A stretch of DNA of 64,000 nucleotides from Chersky-840 sp035604715 (GCA_963731665.1 CAVSWP010000008.1:310001-374000); one strand, 5' to 3'. Positions 8,306 to 17,178 are shown, counted from the first letter of the stretch. Translations and numbers: made by a program. The notes: a model not told the origin generated them from the sequence alone.

Positions 8306-10098
8306 GGACCTACCTCCAGCGTCGAGGTGTCGCCTTCGGCGAGTCCGAGCTCCCTGGCCTTGAGCAGGCGCCGTAGGATCTTCCCGCTCTGTGTGTGGGG
8401 CAGCCAGTCGGCGAATTCGATCTCGCGCGGTGCCACCGCGGCGCCGAGTCGGGTTCGGCAGAATCCGATCAGCTCGCGCCGCAATTCCTCTCCGGCGACG
8501 GCGTCGGGATTCAACGAGACGAAGGCCTTCACGACCTCTCCGGCCACGGGATCGGGCTTGCCGATGACCCCCGCCTCGGCCACGGCGGGATGCTCCATGA
8601 GGGTAGACTCGACCTCGAAGGGACCGATCAGGTGTCCCGCCGACTTGATCACGTCGTCACCTCGCCCGACGAACCAGAAGTACCCGTCGGCATCCCGGCG
8701 GGCAAGGTCCCCGCTGACATACCAGCCCCCGACGAAACAGGCCCGGTATCTCTCGTCGTCGTCCAGATAACCACGGAACATCGACGGCCAACCCGGTCGC
8801 AGCGCGAGCTCCCCCTCTTGCTCCGGTGGCGCCTCGAGGGCGGTGCCGTCATCGGACTTGACCACCTCTCCGTGCTCGTCGCGTACGAGGATCGTCGCCT
8901 CGATCCCGGGAAGCGGCCGTCCCATCGAGCCGGGGCGGATGTCCGAGCTGGCGTAGTTGGCGATCATGATCCCCCCGGTCTCGGTCTGCCACCAGTTGTC
9001 GTGTACGGGAAGCCCAAGGACCTCCTGGCCCCACAACACCACCTCGGGATTGAGCGGCTCGCCAACACTGGCGACGAATCGCAGTCGGCTCAGGTCGTGG
9101 TCCTTGGCGGCCTCGGGGCCGGCCCGCATGAGCATCCGTAGGGCGGTGGGTGCCGTGTACCACACGGTGACCGCCTCCGCCTCGAGCGTGGCGTACCAGC
9201 GTTCGGCGTCGAAGTCGCCCTCGTCGACGATGCTGGTCGTACCGTGCACGAGGGGCGACACGATTCCGTACGAGGTGCCCGTCACCCACCCGGGGTCGGC
9301 GGTGCACCAGAAGATGTCCTCGGGGTGCAGGTCGAGGGCGATACGGCCGGTGGCGTGGTGTGATACCACGGCTTCGTGCACGTGCACCGCCCCCTTGGGT
9401 GTGCCCGTGGTTCCGCTGGTGAAGTGGAGCAGGGCCATGTCGCCGGGATCGGTGGGTGGGATCTCGTAGACGGGATTGGCCTCCTCGAGCAGGGCGGTAA
9501 GGTCGAGGGTGTCCGGCGTCACCGATGCCTGGGGCGCCGCATCGCGGCCCGAAGATATAAGCACGTGGCGCAGCTCTGGCAAGCGGTCTCTGATCCTGGC
9601 CACCTTGCGGCGGTACAACGGTTCTGTGGTGACCAAGACGCTTCCCCGACCGAGCTGAAGTCGCTCCCGAATGGGCTCGGGCCCGAAGGCCGGGAAGAGT
9701 GGGCACAGGACACTCCTGTGTTTCAAGGTTCCTATGACCGCCACATAAAGGTCGGGCACGCGCGGCAGCAGCACGTACACCCGAGCGCCTGCTGACACGC
9801 CCAGCCGGTCCAGACCATTGGCGAAGCGGCTCGAGCGGTCGGCCAGCTCGCCGTAGGTCAGGTCGTGCCGGCCCCCGTCGCGATCCACGCATCGCAAAGC
9901 GACATGGTCACGCCGAGCTCCCGCTGCGTGGCGGTCCACCGCTTCATGGGCGATGTTGAGCCCGCGGCCGTCTGGAAGCCCGTCGAGCGCCCGGCGCGCC
10001 ACATCCCACGAGAACGTGGCGCACTCGGCCGTGTAGTCGACCATGTTGGGAAGGACTTCGCCGGGAGTCGCGCTCTTGCGGATCGTCTCCCACGACAT
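8302..10098 (-). CDS. acetyl-CoA-synthetase-like AMP-forming ligase
   Basis: A 598-aa AMP-forming acyl-CoA synthetase of the acetate-CoA ligase class. Motifs are the P-loop HFTSGTTGTPKGAVH, ADPGWVTGTSYGI, DNWWQTETGG (typical of acetyl/propionyl-CoA synthetases), SGDLARRDADGYFWFVGR, and the C-terminal PHTQSGKILRRLL with the catalytic lysine. It is the first gene of the operon running to the E1, E2 and ACP genes, so two routes to acetyl-CoA are co-expressed. A DosR-box-like 15-mer lies about 90 bp upstream (10183-10197), suggesting control by a hypoxia or redox response. The ATG gives MSWETIRKSATPGEV, a normal family N-terminus. Confidence 0.92.
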   Translation of the reverse strand: MSWETIRKSATPGEVLPNMVDYTAECATFSWDVARRALDGLPDGRGLNIAHEAVDRHAAGARRDHVALRCVDRDGGRHDLTYGELADRSSRFANGLDRLGVSAGARVYVLLPRVPDLYVAVIGTLKHRSVLCPLFPAFGPEPIRERLQLGRGSVLVTTEPLYRRKVARIRDRLPELRHVLISSGRDAAPQASVTPDTLDLTALLEEANPVYEIPPTDPGDMALLHFTSGTTGTPKGAVHVHEAVVSHHATGRIALDLHPEDIFWCTADPGWVTGTSYGIVSPLVHGTTSIVDEGDFDAERWYATLEAEAVTVWYTAPTALRMLMRAGPEAAKDHDLSRLRFVASVGEPLNPEVVLWGQEVLGLPVHDNWWQTETGGIMIANYASSDIRPGSMGRPLPGIEATILVRDEHGEVVKSDDGTALEAPPEQEGELALRPGWPSMFRGYLDDDERYRACFVGGWYVSGDLARRDADGYFWFVGRGDDVIKSAGHLIGPFEVESTLMEHPAVAEAGVIGKPDPVAGEVVKAFVSLNPDAVAGEELRRELIGFCRTRLGAAVAPREIEFADWLPHTQSGKILRRLLKARELGLAEGDTSTLEVGP

Positions 10099-10182
10099 GA
10101 ATCACCCTCCTGCTCACCAACATGCCGACCGCGCCCACCTCTCGGGCACGATCACGTTACGCCGCCCACTCCCAGGACTCCC

Positions 10183-10197
10183 AGGGCCGAAGGTCAC
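10183..10197 (-). promoter_or_regulatory. DosR-box-like site upstream of the synthetase/dehydrogenase operon
   Basis: Read on the minus strand this is GTGACCTTCGGCCCT, identical to the site at 14857-14871. It is close to the mycobacterial DosR half-palindromic consensus GGGACTTTNGKCCCT. Its centre is 92 bp before the ATG at 10098. Confidence 0.6.
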
Positions 10198-10429
10198 CTC
10201 ACGCCCCTCCGAGGATACGGGGGCTCGGCTTGATCGGCTGTCCCAGGCCCGAAAGCAAACGTCGATCGGGCCGATGAACTGGCCATACGCAGCGACCTCG
10301 GACATCATCTGCCATGGCCCTTTCAGTGCTCTAACTCGGGCGGTGTCGAGTCCTCGGCGTTGTGGTGTCGTGGCGGCGAAGCGGTTCCGACAAGGACGTC
10401 GAGATCGTCTGCTCTGCCACCAGGTGCGT

Positions 10430-10735
10430 ACTCTCGAACGTCAGCCCCATGGGGTGCTGGGCTGAAATGGTCACGGACCCGGGCGACGTCTCGCCGCTCA
10501 CCATCGACGACTCGGTCAGACGTCGGGACCTCTTGGGTGGGCTGATTCACGATACTAGCGAATAACGGCGTAGACCGTTGCGAACGGGGCTCCCGCCAGC
10601 CTCGATCAATCCATCGGAGATCCTCGGAACGGGGATCGGGCGCTCGCCAGAGTCGGGCTTTGCACGACCATAGCGACGATCCTCGGCCCCACTCAGGCTA
10701 TCGATTCTGAAGTCGCACCCTACAGGTGCGTTTGA
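10430..10735 (+). mobile_element. degenerate 3' end of an IS481-type insertion sequence
   Basis: Plus-strand reading gives SPLTIDDSVRRRDLLGGLIH, the same C-terminal tail seen in the clearer transposase remnant at 36083-36273. The frame breaks before and after it. Nucleotide similarity between the two loci continues past the transposase stop to about 10735, through segments beginning cgccagcctcgatca and cgattctgaagt, which probably marks one IS end. Nothing functional remains. The rest of 10200-10430 and 10736-11081 shows no gene I can support. Confidence 0.6.
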
Positions 10736-11081
10736 AACACCTACACGCTCCCCAGTTAGGGTCGTCGAAACACTCGCCCGAGGGTCCTTCCGGCAGCGGA
10801 ACATACTCGGCACTCCACCCAAACACAGGTTGGGGGCTTCGCCATGGGTTTCGTCGGCACCGCGCCATGGGAGAACCCGAGAGATGGAGACTCTTCGCTG
10901 TGGAGCATTGCCGGGCATCCTCAAGTGCCGGAGCAGTGCACCCTTGTCTGACGGCGGCCCGTCCCATCGGCCCAGGAGTGTTTCCGAGCGGCTCCGGTCC
11001 CTGGCGTGCCTCAAGTCTGCTCTGGCTCCCTGATCATGCTCACTTATTCGGCCGAAATACCCTGTCTTGTCGTCCCCTGTT

Positions 11082-12629
11082 ATGGGTTCAATGCGAGACA
11101 TGAGGTGTTTGCCCAACTGGCGCTTTCCGACCGTGGGTGGCGCGATCTTTGCCTGCATTGCACTCACGACGACGATCACCATCGCACACGTGGCCGTAGC
11201 GGGGGCGGGCGAGAACCCAGATGTCGCTGCCCAGCCCGTGGCCTTCGGCGATGCGCAGTTCTTCGGGTCGATGGGGGGACGTCACCTGAACGAGCCGGTT
11301 GTGGGTATGGCCCCAACCCCATCGGGGCGCGGTTACTGGCTGGTGGCGTCAGACGGGGGCGTTTTCGCCTTCGGCGATGCGCAGTTCTTCGGGTCGATGG
11401 GGGGACGTCACCTGAACGAGCCGGTTGTGGGTATGGCCCCAACCCCATCGGGGCGCGGTTACTGGCTGGTGGCGTCAGACGGAGGCGTTTTCGCCTTCGG
11501 CGATGCCGGCTTCTTCGGGTCTATGGGAGGGCGTCAGCTCAACGAGCCGATCGTGGGCATGGCTGCCAATCCCTTTGGCAGCGGCTACTGGCTTGTCGCC
11601 GCTGACGGGGGTGTCTTCGCCCTCGGTAGTTCACGCTTCTTCGGCTCAATGGGGGGGCGTCAGCTCAACGAGCCGATCGTGGGCATGGCCGCGGCCCCCT
11701 TTGCCCTCGGTTACTGGCTGGTGGCGTCAGACGGCGGGTTGTTCGCCTTCGGCGATGCCGGCTTCTTCGGGTCTATGGGAGGACAGACCCTCACCCAACC
11801 GGTGGTGGACATGGCGGCGAGCCCATCGGGGCGCGGCTACTGGCTGGTGGCGTCAGACGGGGGGGTGTCCGCCTTCGGCGATGCGCAGTTCTTCGGGTCG
11901 ATGGGAGGACAGCCACTTTCCAACCCCATCACGGCAATCCTGGGAACCCCCGACGGCGGTGGCTACTGGCTGCTCCCCACAACCCCTCGGGCGACCGACT
12001 GGGCCGTGCCCGGAACGGTGATCTACAACCTCGATGCGGCGCCCGGTTCTCCCTACAAGCCGGGTCAGAAAGTGGTCGCGCTCACCTTCGACGACGGGCC
12101 CTCCCCGATCTATACGCCCCAGGTGCTGCAGATCCTCGTGGCGGACCATGTGCCCGCCAGCTTCCAGATCATCGGTCAGAACGGCGCCGCCTACCCCGAC
12201 CTCTTGCGCCAGGAGGCAGCAGACGGCATGTCCCTCGCGAACCACACCTGGACGCATGTCGATCTCACCACGCTTGCGCCCTCTGGGTGGGCCGGCCAGG
12301 TGGTCCAGACCAACTCTCTGCTCCAGAGCATCACCGGTCACCCGGTCCGGTGCCTGCGGCCGCCGTATGGCTACACCGACTCGGCGGTGGTGGCGCAACT
12401 GGGCCAGCGGGGTCTCGCCGAGCTCTATTGGGACGTGGACCCCTCGGACTACCTGAGGCCGGGCGCGTCGGTGATCGCGGAGCGGGTGCTCTCAGCACTC
12501 CATCCCGGCGCCATCGTGATCATGCACGACGGAGGCGGTGACCGCTCGCAAACCGTCAGCGCCCTGCCAGCCATCATCAGCGGCATACGAGCCGCTGGAT
12601 ACCAGATCGTGCCCGTATGCGAGGGCTGA
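11082..12629 (+). CDS. secreted polysaccharide deacetylase with six N-terminal 42-aa repeats
   Basis: A 515-aa exported protein. After MRCLPNWRF comes a hydrophobic signal segment (VGGAIFACIALTTTITIAHV, about residues 15-35). Residues about 54-305 are six copies of a 42-aa repeat, AFGDAQFFGSMGG... GYWLVASDGGVF, probably a beta-propeller or wall-binding module. The C-terminal third is a NodB deacetylase: LTFDDGPSP holds the catalytic and metal aspartates, NHTWTH the metal histidines, LRPPYGY the active-site arginine, and IVIMHDGGG the final histidine. It probably trims cell-wall or capsular glycans. An ATG at 11082 is used; 11091 or 11100 are equally possible. It is the only plus-strand gene between two minus-strand operons. 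Confidence 0.85.
   Translation: MGSMRDMRCLPNWRFPTVGGAIFACIALTTTITIAHVAVAGAGENPDVAAQPVAFGDAQFFGSMGGRHLNEPVVGMAPTPSGRGYWLVASDGGVFAFGDAQFFGSMGGRHLNEPVVGMAPTPSGRGYWLVASDGGVFAFGDAGFFGSMGGRQLNEPIVGMAANPFGSGYWLVAADGGVFALGSSRFFGSMGGRQLNEPIVGMAAAPFALGYWLVASDGGLFAFGDAGFFGSMGGQTLTQPVVDMAASPSGRGYWLVASDGGVSAFGDAQFFGSMGGQPLSNPITAILGTPDGGGYWLLPTTPRATDWAVPGTVIYNLDAAPGSPYKPGQKVVALTFDDGPSPIYTPQVLQILVADHVPASFQIIGQNGAAYPDLLRQEAADGMSLANHTWTHVDLTTLAPSGWAGQVVQTNSLLQSITGHPVRCLRPPYGYTDSAVVAQLGQRGLAELYWDVDPSDYLRPGASVIAERVLSALHPGAIVIMHDGGGDRSQTVSALPAIISGIRAAGYQIVPVCEG
11241..11996 (+). repeat. six tandem 126-bp repeats within the deacetylase gene
   Basis: The period is exactly 126 bp, with units starting at 11241, 11367, 11493, 11619, 11745 and 11871. 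Units 1 and 2 are almost identical at the DNA level, which points to a recent duplication or gene conversion. The later units have diverged, and the last loses the terminal DGGVF motif. Confidence 0.85.
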
Positions 12630-12649
12630 GTTGGGGCCTGCACGCAACT

Positions 12650-12706
12650 TATCCCGAAATCTCGACGGTGGAAGGTTGCGTGCGCTACTTGACGACATCA
12701 GCGGCT
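12650..12706 (+). pseudogene. fragment of an acyl carrier protein gene (3' end)
   Basis: Plus-strand translation gives YPEISTVEGCVRYLTTSAA, matching the last residues of the ACP at 4582-4827 (YPELSTVEGCVRYLTSSGG). A one-base loss shifts the original stop out of frame. It has no start or upstream ACP sequence. It lies directly beside the 3' end of the erythromycin esterase gene on the opposite strand, which indicates an old segmental duplication with the 0.6-4.8 kb region. Confidence 0.65.
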
Positions 12707-12742
12707 GACCCGCTGGCCATGTGCCCTCGAAAGCCACGGCCC

Positions 12743-14077
12743 TCAGATACCGCTCGGATAAGTCTCGGCAGGCTCGCCCAGGTCCCATAGTGAGGTGCGC
12801 TCGAGCGGCTCGAGCGCTCGGGTGTGGTCGAAATGGATCACCGCATCGAACTGTTCGGCGAGACGAGCGTCGAAGTAGTGACTGGCGCGTTCGCTCTGGG
12901 GCCGGTAGATCACCCCGATCGCCCGCTCCAGGCGCGGGACCACAAAGACTTCGTGCACTGCCGGCTGCGCCATATCCAGCCAGAAGCGCGCCTGTCCGCT
13001 CTCATGGAGGAGTGTCTCGTGGCTATTGGCCAAGGCAGGTCGCACCCGCTTGCGCTCGGCGGGGCCGCCCCAGTCCGTGGCCGCGGTCACTGTGCCGTCG
13101 AATGTGGTGAAACCCACGAGCACGCATTCGTTGTCGTAACGCTGCCGGGCGAGCTGTCCTACGTTGAGTTCGCCTCGTGCGCTCATCCCGGTGGCGCGCG
13201 CGTCGCCCACGTGTGAGTTGTGCTCCCATACTACGATCTTCGTTCGGGCCACCTGGCGATCGAGATGCTCGACGAGCGCATCGAGGGTGCCCGCCATGTG
13301 CCGGTCACGCAGATTCCACGACGAGACCTCGGCCCGGTACATCTGCTGGTAGTATTCTTCGGCGTCCCGGACCAGACGTGCATTCTGCTCTGCGAAGAAG
13401 AATTCATCGTCAGCGATCCAGCCGTCCCGACGCATATAGGCGTCGGCCCGCCGTCGCAGTTCGACCAGTTGGGCCACGACCTCGTTTTCGCACGGGATGG
13501 CGCCCGAGAAGGCGAGCTTATAGCCGTATGCCTGCCCCTCGCCCCCAACCTGATCGAAGCAGGAGTACCGTTCACGGGCTCGTCTGGCCTCGTTGGGATC
13601 GACACGGTCGAGGTAGTGCACGACGGCCTCCATCGAAGCACGGAGGCTGTAGAGATCCAGCCCATAGAATCGGGCCTTGGTCGCCGGCTGCCCGTGGGCA
13701 TCGTTGCGGGCCCGAAGCCACTCCACGAAAGCCACGACGTCACGATTTCGCCACATCCACGCCGGGAAGCGACGAAAGTCCGACAATGCCGCGGCGGCGT
13801 CCTCGTCATGAGAAAGTCCCATCACGTAGCGATTGACTCTGTAGGCATCGGGCCAATCGGCCTCGACCGCCACGGCGGTAAAGCCGCGCTCATCGATGAG
13901 GCGACGAGTGATACGGGCTCGCTCCCGGTAGAACTCGTGCGTTCCGTGCGAGGCCTCGCCGATCAGAACGAAACGTCGGTCATCGACAAGATCGAGCAGT
14001 GCGTCATAATCGCCCGCCTCGGCCGTGATGGCACGGCAGTGATCACCTACGACCCCACAGCCCAGCGTCGAGCGCAT
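12743..14077 (-). CDS. erythromycin esterase family protein
   Basis: A 444-aa member of the EreA/EreB-like hydrolase family. The signature GEASHGTHEFY (about residues 38-48) carries the catalytic histidine, and VAVEADWPDAYRVNRY follows. Further conserved parts are FYGLDLYSL and VWEHNSHVGDAR with another active-site histidine. Chromosomal actinobacterial members are usually stress-regulated and of unknown substrate; the DosR-regulated Rv2030c of M. tuberculosis contains this domain. A DosR-like box is centred 42 bp before the ATG. True macrolide resistance should not be assumed. Length is normal for the family. Confidence 0.88.
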   Translation of the reverse strand: MRSTLGCGVVGDHCRAITAEAGDYDALLDLVDDRRFVLIGEASHGTHEFYRERARITRRLIDERGFTAVAVEADWPDAYRVNRYVMGLSHDEDAAAALSDFRRFPAWMWRNRDVVAFVEWLRARNDAHGQPATKARFYGLDLYSLRASMEAVVHYLDRVDPNEARRARERYSCFDQVGGEGQAYGYKLAFSGAIPCENEVVAQLVELRRRADAYMRRDGWIADDEFFFAEQNARLVRDAEEYYQQMYRAEVSSWNLRDRHMAGTLDALVEHLDRQVARTKIVVWEHNSHVGDARATGMSARGELNVGQLARQRYDNECVLVGFTTFDGTVTAATDWGGPAERKRVRPALANSHETLLHESGQARFWLDMAQPAVHEVFVVPRLERAIGVIYRPQSERASHYFDARLAEQFDAVIHFDHTRALEPLERTSLWDLGEPAETYPSGI

Positions 14078-14327
14078 GAAAACAGTATCGCCCTCCCCTG
14101 CTCGTCCGACCAGGGGCGATGGTCACAGCCTGCTCGCCCCAAGATTGCAACAAGCAGCTCGTTCCCTCCTCGCTCGGGACGAATCCGGCTCGACCGATAA
14201 AATGGCCTTTCCGGACGTGGACGACACGCACCTGACCTGCCCCCAGCTTCGCGAGCTCCTTGGTAGCAGCAAGAGTCCTTGTGTCATGCGATGAGCCGTC
14301 CAGCGCGGCCAGGATGTGCTCGAACAT
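14043..14327 (-). pseudogene. truncated universal stress protein
   Basis: The ATG at 14327 begins MFEHILAALDGSSHDTRTLA, then KELAKLGAGQVRVVHVRKGH, a clear UspA N-terminus. After about 55 residues the similarity ends. The frame continues as unrelated sequence to a stop at 14043, overlapping the start of the erythromycin esterase gene. The nucleotide-binding G-2x-G-9x-G motif is absent, and the length (94 aa) is about two thirds of normal. It was probably cut when the esterase gene and its DosR-like box were joined here. Confidence 0.7.
14112..14126 (-). promoter_or_regulatory. DosR-box-like site upstream of the erythromycin esterase
   Basis: Minus-strand sequence GTGACCATCGCCCCT, centred 42 bp before the esterase ATG at 14077. 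It matches the 15-mer shared by other stress genes here at 13 of 15 positions. It sits inside the truncated stress-protein frame. Confidence 0.6.
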
Positions 14328-14479
14328 CGTGGCTCCTATCGCTTGATTCTTCCGCCACGATGCCCTCAATCCCCGGGTTTCGGTAGAGCCTTACCCTGTG
14401 GCGACCGACCCGAAATAATTCGCTCTTGGCCGACAGTGGTGTCAAATCCGCGCACCGTCAGAGACCAGCGGGACAGGAA

Positions 14480-14516
14480 AGGCGCCCATCCCACGATTGG
14501 GGGAAAATGGGCGCCT
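14480..14516. terminator. hairpin, probable terminator
   Basis: A perfect 10-bp inverted repeat, aggcgcccat (14480-14489) and atgggcgcct (14507-14516), has a 17-base loop and is followed by a pyrimidine-rich run. It lies in the 618-bp gap between the truncated stress protein (minus) and the isochorismatase gene (plus). Nothing else coding is seen in that gap. Confidence 0.5.
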
Positions 14517-14856
14517 CTTCTTGATTGTATCCCGAGGGCTTACGAACGACGGGCCCGGGCAATGCCACTCATTGGGTGCTTGTGGGCCCTCACACTGCAA
14601 CGCTTCTCAACACGAAACCGCGTGCCGTGTCTATGTGAGGCCTACCCGACCATCAATCCCTTTCTTCGCTGACCTCGGGCTGGAAAATTCACTCTGGTCA
14701 CACGCCCTAAGCACCTCCTCTCCGACTACTCCTTGAGTCCAATTGGTATAACAAATCCGGCAGGATGCTTCTTCCCAAATGTGGAGTCGTACTGGCCTGA
14801 CGCGGGGGCCTATAACGATCTCTCCGAGAATGCCACCAGTCTGAGAGCGCAGGGCA

Positions 14857-14871
14857 GTGACCTTCGGCCCT
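14857..14871 (+). promoter_or_regulatory. DosR-box-like site upstream of the isochorismatase operon
   Basis: GTGACCTTCGGCCCT, identical to the site at 10183-10197, centred 82 bp before the ATG at 14946. Confidence 0.6.
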
Positions 14872-14945
14872 AGCCACCTCGGATCAAGTCCACCAGGGTG
14901 GAGATACCCAGGCGTCTCGAGCCTAGAGGGACGGAAGGTGGCGCG

Positions 14946-15494
14946 ATGCGGACTGCGCTGGTCATCGTCGACATGGTCAACGACTTCGTGGACGGGGTAC
15001 TCGCCAATCCCGCCGCCAAGGACATCGTTGGACCGATCGCATTGTTGGCGGAGCGAGCCCGGAGAGAAGACTGGGGCGTGTTCTACGCCAACGACGCGCA
15101 TCTCCTGACCGACGTCGAGCTCCGGGTCTTTCCGCCCCACGCCATGGCTCAGACAGCAGGCGCAGCGGTGATCGACGATCTGCACCCCGCTTCTGACGAT
15201 GTGGTCATCGCCAAGCGCTTCTACTCACCGTTCACCGAGACCAATTTCGAGACCGAGCTCCGTGCCCACCAGGTGGGGCGCCTCGTTGTCGTCGGCCAGC
15301 ACACGGATTGCTGTGTTCGTCACACGTGCTACGACGCCTTTGTTCGGGGCTACGAACTCGTGGTCTGCCCCGACGGCACCACCGTGTTCGAACCGGGGTC
15401 GATAGAAGCCCTCGCGTCCCGCCAACGACGTGCTCTGGAGTACCTCCGCACGTACTACGGAGCGCAAATCGAGTCCGCATCCGCGGTCAGCTGA
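14946..15494 (+). CDS. isochorismatase/nicotinamidase-type cysteine hydrolase
   Basis: A 182-aa cysteine hydrolase. The family triad is visible: Asp in LVIVDMVNDFVDG, Lys in VIAKRFYS and Cys in VVVGQHTDCCVRHT. The fold is shared by nicotinamidases, isochorismatases and N-carbamoyl hydrolases. The neighbourhood holds a nicotinate phosphoribosyltransferase (17220-18569), so a nicotinamidase role in NAD salvage is a reasonable but unproven guess. A strong DosR-like box lies 82 bp upstream. The next gene starts about 95 bp downstream on the same strand, so both may be co-transcribed. Confidence 0.85.
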   Translation: MRTALVIVDMVNDFVDGVLANPAAKDIVGPIALLAERARREDWGVFYANDAHLLTDVELRVFPPHAMAQTAGAAVIDDLHPASDDVVIAKRFYSPFTETNFETELRAHQVGRLVVVGQHTDCCVRHTCYDAFVRGYELVVCPDGTTVFEPGSIEALASRQRRALEYLRTYYGAQIESASAVS

Positions 15495-15589
15495 TTCACG
15501 GACCCATAATGCCCGCAAGTCGAGTGACCATTGACTCTGGTCTGGGACGACCGCCTGAGAGATCCTGGATGTCGGGCCGGGAGGTTGCC

Positions 15590-16939
15590 ATGCCGTTCCT
15601 CGATCGTGCTGATGCCGGACGACGCTTGGCGATGCTGCTCGAGCATCTGCGAGGTCAAGACATGGTGGTGGTCGGCCTCCCTCGGGGCGGGGTGCCGGTG
15701 GCCTTCGAGGTGGCTCGAAGCCTCGGCGCGCCGCTGGATGTGATCGTGGTCCGCAAGCTCGGCGTGCCTTTCCAGCCTGAGCTGGGGATGGGTGCCATCG
15801 GAGAAGGAGGGGCGCGCGTCGTCGATAAGGAGGTTCAGGTCGCGGCCGGCGTGAGCGTCGAGGAACTCGCCGCCGTAGAGGCGAAAGAACGCGCCGAGCT
15901 CGACCGCCGGGTACGGCGGTTCCGAGGTATGCGCCCCCCGGTCCCCCTGGCGGGGCGCACCGTCGTCGTCGTCGACGACGGCATCGCCACGGGGTCGACA
16001 GCCCGTGCCGCCTGCCAGGTGGCCCGGGCCCGGGGGGCTGCCCGGGTGGTGCTGGCCGTTCCTGTTGCATCCGCCGAGTCGGTGGCCACACTGAGCCACG
16101 ATGCCAACGAGGTGGTGTGCATCGCGATGCCCACGAGATTCCTCGGCATCGGTCAGTTCTACGAGGACTTCACCCAGACGAGTGACGGCGAGGTGGTCGC
16201 TCTGCTCGAACGTGCCACACTGCGACCGGCCGCGCTGACAGACCCCTCGACCGGGAGTGATGACCGGCACCTCTCGAGGGAGGCCGATCCGCCTCTTCGG
16301 GACGATGAGGTCGAGTTGCCCGGCGGGCCGGGTCGATTCTCGGGACACCTGACGGTGCCTGAAGCAGCAAGGGGCATCGTCGTCTTCGCGCATGGGAGCG
16401 GCAGCAGTAGGCACAGTCCCCGGAACCGCTTCGTGGCCTCGGTCCTCAACCGCGACGGCCTCGGCACCTTGCTTTTCGACCTCCTCACCCCGGAAGAGGA
16501 GCTCGATCGGGCCAATGTATTCGACATCGCCCTGCTCGGGCGCAGGCTGGTCGCGGTGACGCGCTGGCTCCGGACCGATCCGGTGGCCTCCACGTTGCGC
16601 ATCGGGTACTTCGGCGCGAGCACCGGCGCCGCCGCCGCTCTGTGGGCCGCCGGAGAATTTGGCGCCGATATCGCCGCCGTCGTATCACGGGGAGGACGCC
16701 CCGACCTGGCCGCCGAGAGACTGGCGTTCGTTGTCGCCCCTACCCTCCTCATCGTCGGGAGTCGCGACGACGTGGTGTTGGAACTCAATCGGCAAGCACA
16801 AATGCAGTTGCGATGCGAGCACCGGCTCGAGGTCGTCGCGGGCGCGACCCATCTCTTCGAGGAATTGGGCACCCTCGAGGCCGCCGCCACCTTGGCGAGT
16901 AGATGGTTTACCGACCACATGGCCCCGGCGCTGACATGA
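15590..16939 (+). CDS. phosphoribosyltransferase fused to an alpha/beta (dienelactone-type) hydrolase
   Basis: A 449-aa two-domain protein. Residues 1-215 are a type I phosphoribosyltransferase: VVGLPRGGVPVAFEVA, KLGVPFQPELGMGAIGEGG and the PRPP-binding loop VVVVDDGIATGSTA. Residues about 245-449 are an alpha/beta hydrolase: VVFAHGSGSSRHSPRN, the nucleophile elbow YFGASTGAAAAL with serine, and the C-terminal histidine in AGATHLFEE. The architecture and length match M. tuberculosis Rv0571c, a DosR-regulon gene near a nicotinate phosphoribosyltransferase, exactly as here. The ATG at 15590 follows a GGGAGG ribosome-binding site; the longer frame upstream reads as noise. The substrate is unknown. 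Confidence 0.88.
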   Translation: MPFLDRADAGRRLAMLLEHLRGQDMVVVGLPRGGVPVAFEVARSLGAPLDVIVVRKLGVPFQPELGMGAIGEGGARVVDKEVQVAAGVSVEELAAVEAKERAELDRRVRRFRGMRPPVPLAGRTVVVVDDGIATGSTARAACQVARARGAARVVLAVPVASAESVATLSHDANEVVCIAMPTRFLGIGQFYEDFTQTSDGEVVALLERATLRPAALTDPSTGSDDRHLSREADPPLRDDEVELPGGPGRFSGHLTVPEAARGIVVFAHGSGSSRHSPRNRFVASVLNRDGLGTLLFDLLTPEEELDRANVFDIALLGRRLVAVTRWLRTDPVASTLRIGYFGASTGAAAALWAAGEFGADIAAVVSRGGRPDLAAERLAFVVAPTLLIVGSRDDVVLELNRQAQMQLRCEHRLEVVAGATHLFEELGTLEAAATLASRWFTDHMAPALT

Positions 16940-17178
16940 GCGATATCGACGACTGGCTCCGGGCCCATGAAGGCGACCTCGACGAGATCGCCCGAGAGAC
17001 CGACGTTGCGTCTGCCCTCGTGCGTTTGGCCGCGGTAATGGTGCTCGCCGGAATCGAGGACACCCAGATCGAGGACCAGCTGCACGGCTTGGTCTCGCTC
17101 CATGACGGGCGCTATCCGTTGAAAGGGGCGCCGCGCGCCCTGGAGGAGATCCATCGCCTCGCCACGAGACACGCGTGA
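16936..17178 (+). CDS. small hypothetical protein coupled to the phosphoribosyltransferase-hydrolase
   Basis: An 80-aa soluble, acidic, helical protein starting MSDIDDWLRAHEGDLDEIAR. Its ATG overlaps the TGA of the previous gene (ATGA), a sign of translational coupling. It has no cysteine motifs, signal or membrane segment. I do not recognise a family. It converges with the nicotinate phosphoribosyltransferase gene on the other strand, 41 bp away. Confidence 0.7.
   Translation: MSDIDDWLRAHEGDLDEIARETDVASALVRLAAVMVLAGIEDTQIEDQLHGLVSLHDGRYPLKGAPRALEEIHRLATRHA

Noticed and set aside
10547..11182. 211-codon minus-strand frame
   Set aside because: It runs antisense through the IS remnant and the leader of the deacetylase gene, has no homology pattern and lacks a ribosome-binding site.
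12640..12683. Hairpin gcacgcaac/gttgcgtgc as terminator of the deacetylase gene
   Set aside because: The right arm lies in the ACP-derived fragment and the loop is 26 bases without a T-tract, so the pairing may be chance; left uncalled.
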